A stretch of 5,179 nt of DNA from Candidatus Omnitrophota bacterium (lineage in GTDB: Bacteria; Omnitrophota; Gorgyraeia; JABMRG01): positions 1 to 5,179 of the forward strand of contig JABMRG010000035.1 in the NCBI GenBank assembly GCA_013202935.1, read 5' to 3'. Below the pieces are notes generated by a model, which was given only the letters and a program-made list of their open reading frames with translations, ran no database searches and was not told the origin of the DNA. Every line of letters starts with the position of its first letter. The stretch's first letter is position 1. The translations under genes were made by a program, and so were the position numbers. Below are positions 1 to 4,407 of the stretch, one piece after another.

Positions 1-32
1 AGAAATTCGTTGAAGTGTTTGGTTTCACCTAA
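1..32 (+). CDS. Possible C-terminal tail of an upstream gene (partial)
   Basis: In the frame starting at base 3 the sequence reads KFVEVFGFT and then meets two consecutive stops, TAA (30-32) and TAG (33-35). This could be the last residues of a protein whose body lies left of the window. The tandem stops and the repeat that begins just afterwards fit a gene end, but nine residues cannot identify a family. A rival reading is the frame starting at base 1, which stays open to a TGA at 103-105 and would overlap the next gene's ATG as ATGA; its residues run through the inverted repeat and look less protein-like. Confidence 0.25.
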   Translation, partial: KFVEVFGFT

Positions 33-36
33 TAGG

Positions 37-91
37 ATGGGGACATTTTACATTGGCCTAATACATAGTAAAGTAAGTAAAGTGTCCCCAT
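37..91. repeat. Imperfect inverted repeat, GGGGACA type, REP- or MITE-like
   Basis: The left arm ATGGGGACATTTTAC (37-51) and the right arm GTAAAGTGTCCCCAT (77-91) are complementary over 15 bases with one mismatch that becomes a G-U pair in RNA. The 25-base spacer contains GTAAAGTAA at 68-76, directly followed by the similar GTAAAGTGT at 77-85, so the right arm has a short tandem duplication. No T-tract follows, so it is not an ordinary terminator. Palindromes of this form are typical of REP-like elements mobilised by IS200/Y1-type transposases. That assignment is inferred, since no transposase is present here. Confidence 0.6.
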
Positions 92-101
92 GTAAGTTTA
101 T

Positions 102-959
102 ATGAAGCATAAAAGAGAGATTACAAAAAAGTGTAATGCCCACCACCATAACCCATTTATTTTAAAGGGGTTAGAAGCGGGTGAGACGTCCCCAAAAGGT
201 CAGGTTCTTATTATAACCATAATCCTCATTTTGGTCACTGGAATCATAATTTCCTCAGTGGCTTTCTTTTTGAATCAGGTGATAAATCTTAATCTTGCAA
301 GGATGCACCAGGCAAAGGCTGTATATGCAGCGCAGGCAGGTATATATAAAGCAGTAGTAGATTATGTAAATACCGGCTCAATAACTGCTGAGACAGATAC
401 CCAGATAGCAACCAATATATTCTATTCAATAGGCGGAGCAGGTATGTTCTTTCTGCCGGATTGCAGCAACCCCAGTATAATTGCAGATCGTAGAATAAAA
501 AATATTAGTATGACCAATGTTAGCACGACTGACATTACTATAACCCATGTGCAGGTAAGCTGGACACCTGATGGAGGAGAGAACTTAACGGCGATAGATT
601 TTGGCCGCGCTACTGTTGAATGGAGCGGGACTGCACAAAGCGGCACAAACATAGATACCATTGACTTTACACTAGCTGCCGGCGTGACTGAGAATGATGT
701 CTGGTTCGACTGGGAGCCAGGTACCAAGATCCTTGGAGGAGCCGAGCCCTGGACTATTACTGCAGTATATACATTGAGTGATGGAAGTACGGTTACATTT
801 ACTATGTTGGAGAATGGACAAGGAACTGATAACGCGATAGTAATTACCTCGACTGGTAAAGTAATAGCCAGGGAGACATGGAAACGTACTATCAAAGCTG
901 GTTATGATGTAAGTACAAGCGAAATAACATCGTGGAGAGAAAGCACAGCCCACTTATGA
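102..959 (+). CDS. PilX/GspK-like minor prepilin with an inserted beta-rich domain
   Basis: This 285-residue protein has a basic leader ending in PKG (31-33), followed by a hydrophobic helix (about 34-60, starting QVLIITIILILV). The helix continues into the amphipathic stretch ARMHQAKAVYAAQAGIYKAV that is typical of PilX/GspK-type pilins. The expected prepilin peptidase cut is after Gly33. There is no Glu at mature +5, as is usual for GspK, the protein that caps pseudopilus tips. Residues about 133-235 form a Thr/Ile-rich beta domain, and the chain then returns to a PilX-like ending (about 244-280: IVITSTGKVIAR, later SWRE). ATG 102 is the only start before the helix because stops lie just upstream. 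It has no visible Shine-Dalgarno sequence and gives a long 33-residue leader containing HHH. The gene overlaps the next one by ATGA. The family call is good; the choice between PilX and GspK is open. Confidence 0.8.
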   Translation: MKHKREITKKCNAHHHNPFILKGLEAGETSPKGQVLIITIILILVTGIIISSVAFFLNQVINLNLARMHQAKAVYAAQAGIYKAVVDYVNTGSITAETDTQIATNIFYSIGGAGMFFLPDCSNPSIIADRRIKNISMTNVSTTDITITHVQVSWTPDGGENLTAIDFGRATVEWSGTAQSGTNIDTIDFTLAAGVTENDVWFDWEPGTKILGGAEPWTITAVYTLSDGSTVTFTMLENGQGTDNAIVITSTGKVIARETWKRTIKAGYDVSTSEITSWRESTAHL

Positions 960-1717
960 GAAGAGGTTTTACTTTAATAGAGATAATTGTTGCAATTACA
1001 ATTATCTCTATCTTTGTGGCTGTTATAGCTCTTATGCTACAAGATATCATATTAGGGGTTGGATTCTCATCAGATACTATCAGAGCACTCAATCTCGCGC
1101 GCCTTGAATTATCAAAGGTAAACAATCTTTCCTTTACTGATGCCACACTAGAAGATGGAGATGATGATACTACCTCAAATTATGAGGGCTATCCATACGA
1201 TTTAAGAAGAGAAGTAGATATTGTTGCTGGTACAAGCAACAACTTGAAAAAGGTGCTTGTAACAGTATACGGCACAGGCACAACAGATCAGCTTGTAAAA
1301 CTTGCTACATATGTTGCTGATGTAAATTTTGGCCCAGGCAGTGGAGGAAGCGGAGCTTCCACAGGAGGAGATGCAGATTCTTTAGGTGTTTCAGGAGGTT
1401 CTATATCTGCTAAGGTTTTACAGAATATAACATTGAGTAATTCATCAGCCTCGACTATTACCATAACCGGAGTTACAATTACATTCACAGGTGCAGGTGG
1501 TATAAAACTTAATACTATTGATATGAACGGAGTGGAGCGATGGAGTGGTACCGTAGCATCTGGCAGCACAATTACCTTAGATACAAGTTTTGATCTTACA
1601 GGAAGTACAACCTATAACAACACAGCCCACTTTACTTTTAGTAAGAATCTTACATCTGCCACAATTACCTTTAATATGTCAGATGGGACAAGTACATCGA
1701 ACTATTCATGGCCATGA
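956..1717 (+). CDS. PilV/GspI-like minor prepilin with a C-terminal beta-rich domain
   Basis: The 253-residue product starts MRRG followed by FTLIEIIVAITII, a textbook class III prepilin signal: cut after Gly4, Phe at +1 and Glu at +5 (Glu9). ATG 956 is preferred over GTG 932 because it gives the same short MRRGFTLIE leader as the pilin at 3907 and forms an ATGA overlap with the previous stop; a GGAGAG sits upstream at 934-939. Residues about 40-125 (ALNLARLELSKV, later LKKVLVTVY and LVKLATYVAD) resemble the body of PilV/GspI proteins. A Gly/Ser-rich linker (about 126-149) leads to a Thr/Ser-rich beta domain (about 155-250) that resembles the one inserted in the upstream gene. There are no cysteines. 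It probably helps form the pilus tip complex. The exact subtype is inferred. Confidence 0.85.
   Translation: MRRGFTLIEIIVAITIISIFVAVIALMLQDIILGVGFSSDTIRALNLARLELSKVNNLSFTDATLEDGDDDTTSNYEGYPYDLRREVDIVAGTSNNLKKVLVTVYGTGTTDQLVKLATYVADVNFGPGSGGSGASTGGDADSLGVSGGSISAKVLQNITLSNSSASTITITGVTITFTGAGGIKLNTIDMNGVERWSGTVASGSTITLDTSFDLTGSTTYNNTAHFTFSKNLTSATITFNMSDGTSTSNYSWP
977..1011. repeat. Perfect 14-bp inverted repeat with 7-nt loop inside a prepilin gene
   Basis: ATAGAGATAATTGT (977-990) and ACAATTATCTCTAT (998-1011) are exact reverse complements separated by TGCAATT. They lie in the codons for the N-terminal hydrophobic helix of the PilV/GspI-like gene, starting 21 bases after its ATG. In mRNA this would make an AU-rich stem-loop. 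No T-run follows, so it is not a standard terminator. A role in mRNA stability or translation is possible but unproven. Confidence 0.7.
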
Positions 1718-2286
1718 TGAAAAATAAGAAGGCTTTCTCGATAATTGAGCTGATAATGACTATATTGATACTTGCGGTAATCGCTTCTGCAAGTGCAGCG
1801 TTCTTTATACCCACAATAAATCTATTATTTTACTCGCCGAGCCAGCTTATGGTCGATCAGTTTTCAGAGGAGATAATAGATATATTGATTGAGGGAGATT
1901 CAAAGGCTAAGGGGTTGAGATTTGCAAAGTCGATTACAAGTGCGGATGAGGATGAGATAACTTTTGTGAATGCAGATAATGATACGATAATTTACAGATG
2001 GGATGTAACAGAAGAAAAGATTTACAGGAATATAAACGCTGCAGGAGAGGAGCTTATACCATATAGCTATTATGGTGGAATCAGTATTAAGGGGCAGGCA
2101 TCAGATGCAGAGATTTTTAAGTATTACAATAGTACTCCATCGCAGCTTTCAGCCCCGGTTGGGACTGAAACTTCTATAGAATCTATACGAATAAATGTAG
2201 TTATGCAATCCGGCTCAGGCAGTGTAAAAGCAAACCAGGGCAGGGTTGAGATATCAACTGGTGTTGATATTAAGCAATTTGTCTAA
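1714..2286 (+). CDS. PilW/GspJ-like minor prepilin
   Basis: This is a 190-residue minor prepilin. The leader MMKNKKA precedes FSIIELIMTILILAVI, so Phe8 would be mature +1 and Glu12 the conserved +5 Glu. Position -1 is Ala7 rather than Gly, a known variant that prepilin peptidases can accept. The body (GLRFAKSITSADEDEITFV, then TIIYRWDVTEEKIYRN) follows the PilW/GspJ pattern of a polar beta sheet, and the end VEISTGVDIKQF is also typical. Three in-frame ATGs (1708, 1714, 1717) are possible. 1714 is chosen because it makes an ATGA overlap like two other junctions in this cluster; none has a clear Shine-Dalgarno sequence, so coupling to upstream translation is likely. It should partner the two preceding pilins in a K-I-J-like tip complex. 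Confidence 0.82.
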   Translation: MMKNKKAFSIIELIMTILILAVIASASAAFFIPTINLLFYSPSQLMVDQFSEEIIDILIEGDSKAKGLRFAKSITSADEDEITFVNADNDTIIYRWDVTEEKIYRNINAAGEELIPYSYYGGISIKGQASDAEIFKYYNSTPSQLSAPVGTETSIESIRINVVMQSGSGSVKANQGRVEISTGVDIKQFV

Positions 2287-2287
2287 T

Positions 2288-2294
2288 AAAGGAG
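2288..2294 (+). promoter_or_regulatory. Strong ribosome binding site for the PilC/GspF gene
   Basis: AAAGGAG lies six bases before ATG 2301 and fixes that start. It is one of only two clear Shine-Dalgarno sequences in the cluster. Confidence 0.85.
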
Positions 2295-2300
2295 TAAAGC

Positions 2301-3512
2301 ATGCCGACATATAAATACAAAGTAAGGGATAAGCACGGAAGGGCTGTAACAGGCCTTATGGGTGGCGCAAACGAAAAAGAGGTAATAGAGAACTTAAAGA
2401 AGATGGGTTATACGCCTATAAGCATATCAGAGCAGAAAGAGAAGAAGCAGCTTTTAAAGATAGATCTCTTCAACCGCGTAAAAGATGAAGATAAGGTCAT
2501 ATTTACAAGGCAGCTTTATACTCTTCTTAAGGCAGGTGTTCCTATTTTGACAGCGCTTGAAGCTGTAAGCGAACAGACAACTTCAAAGCCGCTTAAGGCA
2601 ACCACTGAGAAAATGAAGGCAGATGTTGAAGCAGGGGTGAGCTTTTCAGAGGCGCTTTCAAAGCACCCTGCTATATTTGGCGTGTTATATTCCAGTATGG
2701 TAAGGGCAGGCGAGGCATCAGGCACTTTGGATGATATAATGAGGAAACTTGCTGAGATGGGAGAATATGATATAGAGATAAAACAGAAAGTAGCGGCAGC
2801 AATACGCTATCCCTTAATAGCATTAGGCACCCTGGTTGTTGCGTTCTTTGTGCTGGTTATCTTTGTCATACCCAGGTTTGCCAGCTTTTTCGGGCAATTC
2901 AATATAGAACTGCCGCTTCCCACACGTATATTGATGTCAACATATCATTTTGTACAGAATTACTGGTATCTGGCTATCCTGGCAGTAGTTGCAACCGTTA
3001 TAGCATTTGTAAAATTTATTAACATACCATTTGGCAGGAAACAATGGGATATGTTTAAGTTGAAAGTACCCATCTTCGGGCCTTTGGTATTTAAAATGAG
3101 TATGTCAAGATTCTCAAAAACTACATCTACATTAATAGCAAGCGGGATAAGTATGCTTGAGACATTAGAATTGACAGCAGAGACAGTCGGCAATGTTATA
3201 ATATCAGGGGCGGTCAGAGATATCAAGGAAGGGGTAAACCAGGGCAAAGGCCTGGCTGAACCTATGAAGGTAAGCAAGCTATTTACCCCGATAGTAATAC
3301 AGATGGTGTCGATAGGTGAGGAAACAGGTAAGCTGGATGAGTTGCTTGTGAATGTCTCTGAACATTATGATCAGCAAGTCGATTATGCCATGAAAAACCT
3401 GACTACGCTGATTGAACCGATATTGATTGTTGTATTAGGTATGATGGTCTTGTTTGTAGCACTTGGAATATTCTTACCCATGTGGAATATAATACAGATT
3501 GCAAAACAATGA
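2301..3512 (+). CDS. pilC: Type IV pilus / type II secretion platform protein PilC/GspF
   Basis: The full-length 403-residue protein is the polytopic inner-membrane platform that contacts the cytoplasmic assembly ATPase and helps pilins leave the membrane. The N-terminal 50 residues (MPTYKYKVRDKHGRAVTG) form the usual small cytoplasmic domain. Two GspF repeats follow. The first (about 68-190) has FTRQLYTLLKAGVPILTALE, VRAGEASGTLDDIM and RYPLI. The second (about 271-395) has FSKTTSTLIASGISMLETLE, VSIGEETGKLDELL and IEPILIVVLGMMVLFVALG. Membrane segments fall at about 172-192, 220-240 and 371-393. Length and motifs are intact. Its stop overlaps the next ATG as ATGA. The sequence cannot decide between PilC (pilus) and GspF (secretion); the symbol reflects the pilin-rich context. 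Confidence 0.96.
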   Translation: MPTYKYKVRDKHGRAVTGLMGGANEKEVIENLKKMGYTPISISEQKEKKQLLKIDLFNRVKDEDKVIFTRQLYTLLKAGVPILTALEAVSEQTTSKPLKATTEKMKADVEAGVSFSEALSKHPAIFGVLYSSMVRAGEASGTLDDIMRKLAEMGEYDIEIKQKVAAAIRYPLIALGTLVVAFFVLVIFVIPRFASFFGQFNIELPLPTRILMSTYHFVQNYWYLAILAVVATVIAFVKFINIPFGRKQWDMFKLKVPIFGPLVFKMSMSRFSKTTSTLIASGISMLETLELTAETVGNVIISGAVRDIKEGVNQGKGLAEPMKVSKLFTPIVIQMVSIGEETGKLDELLVNVSEHYDQQVDYAMKNLTTLIEPILIVVLGMMVLFVALGIFLPMWNIIQIAKQ

Positions 3513-3889
3513 CGAAGGGAAGATCGCTAGTAGAGATAATTACACTGGTAATAGCGGTCTTTATAATTATAGGGTTTTTAATCGGCCGTGGTAATATGGT
3601 TGTATTGGAGGCTAGAAAAACTGCCTTAAAAAGTGAACTTAGCAATTTAAGACTGGCGGTCTTTCTCTATCATATGCTCTACAAGGAATATCCTCAAAAT
3701 TTGGAGATGCTTATAAATAGGACATATGAGATAAAAGCTAATCGAGCCGTACCGTTCAAAGGAACCTTTATCAAAAACCTAAAATATGCTGAAGAAGGCA
3801 AATTAAAAGACCCATTTGGCGAAATTTACCTTTACAATCCTTATACTGGTATGATAAACTCACAGAGTAAAGGATATAAAGACTGGTAA
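3509..3889 (+). CDS. Small GspG-like pseudopilin with Arg at mature +1
   Basis: This 126-residue prepilin-like protein starts MTKG followed by RSLVEIITLVIAVFIIIGFLIG. Cleavage after Gly4 would leave Arg5 at mature +1, where Phe or Met is usual, but Glu9 sits correctly at +5. The helix continues into ARKTALKSELSNLRLAVFLYHMLYKEYPQNLEMLI, the usual alpha-1 and 'yP.sLeeL' pattern of GspG-type proteins. The ending (DPFGEIYLYNPYTG, later SKGYKDW) echoes the GspG C-terminus DPWG..Y, although the usual acidic calcium-loop residues are only partly matched. ATG 3509 is chosen over the upstream GTG 3482 because it forms an ATGA overlap with the PilC stop and gives a normal short leader. No Shine-Dalgarno sequence is visible, so coupled translation is likely. 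It may be a minor shaft or assembly pseudopilin. Confidence 0.8.
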   Translation: MTKGRSLVEIITLVIAVFIIIGFLIGRGNMVVLEARKTALKSELSNLRLAVFLYHMLYKEYPQNLEMLINRTYEIKANRAVPFKGTFIKNLKYAEEGKLKDPFGEIYLYNPYTGMINSQSKGYKDW

Positions 3890-3896
3890 CAAAACC

Positions 3897-3900
3897 GGAG
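3897..3900 (+). promoter_or_regulatory. Ribosome binding site for the major-type pilin
   Basis: GGAG ends six bases before ATG 3907, in the 17-base gap after the preceding stop, and supports that start. It allows this gene to be translated independently of its neighbour. Confidence 0.75.
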
Positions 3901-3906
3901 ATAAGA

Positions 3907-4323
3907 ATGCGTAGAGGTTTTACATTAATAGAACTTATTATGGTTATAGTAATTCTTGGTATCTTAGCAGCCATAGCATTACCTAAGTATGTAGATCTTA
4001 GCAACCAGGCAAAGGTCTCTGCTTCAAAAGGTGGGCTTGGCGCGATCCGTTCTGCGGTTGCGATAAAGTATGCAAATAGAGTTGCAAATAACAGTGGGAC
4101 AGATTTTACAAACCTGGCTACAACAGACTTTATGGGTTCAACATATCCAACGAATGAGTTCAATACATATACCGGTATAACATTTACGAGCGCAGTTCCT
4201 GCAGGCACGGCGCCAACCCATGCTTCCAATGGATGGTGGTATATAACTGGAACCGGAGGTTTTGCTAATGCTGGTAGATGTGGGGCTTATTCTGACAGCA
4301 CAGAGGATGTTTCTACCTGGTAA
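3907..4323 (+). CDS. Major-type type IV pilin (PilA/GspG-like prepilin)
   Basis: The 138-residue protein has a perfect class III signal: MRRG followed by FTLIELIMVIVILGILAAIALPKY, with the cut after Gly4, Phe at +1, Glu at +5 and Pro at mature position 22 (Pro26). The helix continues as DLSNQAKVSASKGGLGAIRSAVAIKYANR, a typical alpha-1. A short variable globular part follows (about 66-138), rich in Thr, Gly and Ala, with GWWYITGTGG and a C-terminal DSTEDVSTW. Only one cysteine (Cys125) is present, so the intramolecular disulfide loop of many PilA proteins cannot form. It has its own ribosome binding site and is the last gene before a strong terminator, as fits an abundant shaft subunit. Whether it builds a long pilus or a short pseudopilus cannot be told. 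Confidence 0.92.
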   Translation: MRRGFTLIELIMVIVILGILAAIALPKYVDLSNQAKVSASKGGLGAIRSAVAIKYANRVANNSGTDFTNLATTDFMGSTYPTNEFNTYTGITFTSAVPAGTAPTHASNGWWYITGTGGFANAGRCGAYSDSTEDVSTW

Positions 4324-4352
4324 TCTTTGAGGAGCTTATCATTTTGAGGTAG

Positions 4353-4387
4353 AGGGGGATGGTATTTAAACCATTCCCCTTTTTTTG
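4353..4387 (+). terminator. Rho-independent terminator of the pilin cluster
   Basis: AGGGGGATGGT (4353-4363) pairs with ACCATTCCCCT (4370-4380) as an 11-bp stem with one G-U pair and the loop ATTTAA. Seven T residues (4380-4386), a G and four more T residues follow. It lies 30 bases after the pilin stop and ends the cluster. Confidence 0.93.
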
Positions 4388-4394
4388 TTTTACC

Positions 4395-4404
4395 CGTCAT
4401 GACG
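4395..4404. repeat. 10-bp perfect palindrome at the start of the YfhO-like gene
   Basis: CGTCATGACG is self-complementary and covers the alternative start ATG 4399. It lies between the terminator T-run and ATG 4408. It might be an operator half-site, but palindromes of this length occur by chance several times in a window this size. Confidence 0.3.
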
Positions 4405-4407
4405 ATA

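Noticed and set aside
422..895. 157-codon open frame on the minus strand opposite the first prepilin
   Set aside because: It is antisense to a well-supported prepilin gene and shows no recognisable domain or ribosome binding site; its length reflects the Thr/Ile-rich codons of the plus strand.
932..955. GTG 932 as the start of the PilV/GspI-like gene
   Set aside because: It would add eight residues before MRRGFTLIE and remove the ATGA junction; ATG 956 gives the standard short leader and leaves GGAGAG (934-939) as an upstream ribosome binding site.
3239..3255. CCAGG...CCTGG short inverted repeat within the PilC/GspF gene
   Set aside because: Five base pairs inside conserved coding sequence; expected by chance.
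962..3935. Nearly identical stretch (AGAGGTTTTAC.TTAATAGA) at the 5' ends of the prepilin genes at 956 and 3907, considered as a recombination site
   Set aside because: The match encodes the conserved RGFTLIE prepilin signal, so shared ancestry and protein constraint explain it; similarity stops outside the signal.
3771..4229. 152-codon open frame on the minus strand opposite the G-like and major pilin genes
   Set aside because: It is antisense to two good prepilin genes and its residues look like a reverse shadow of the pilin codons; no family resemblance is visible.
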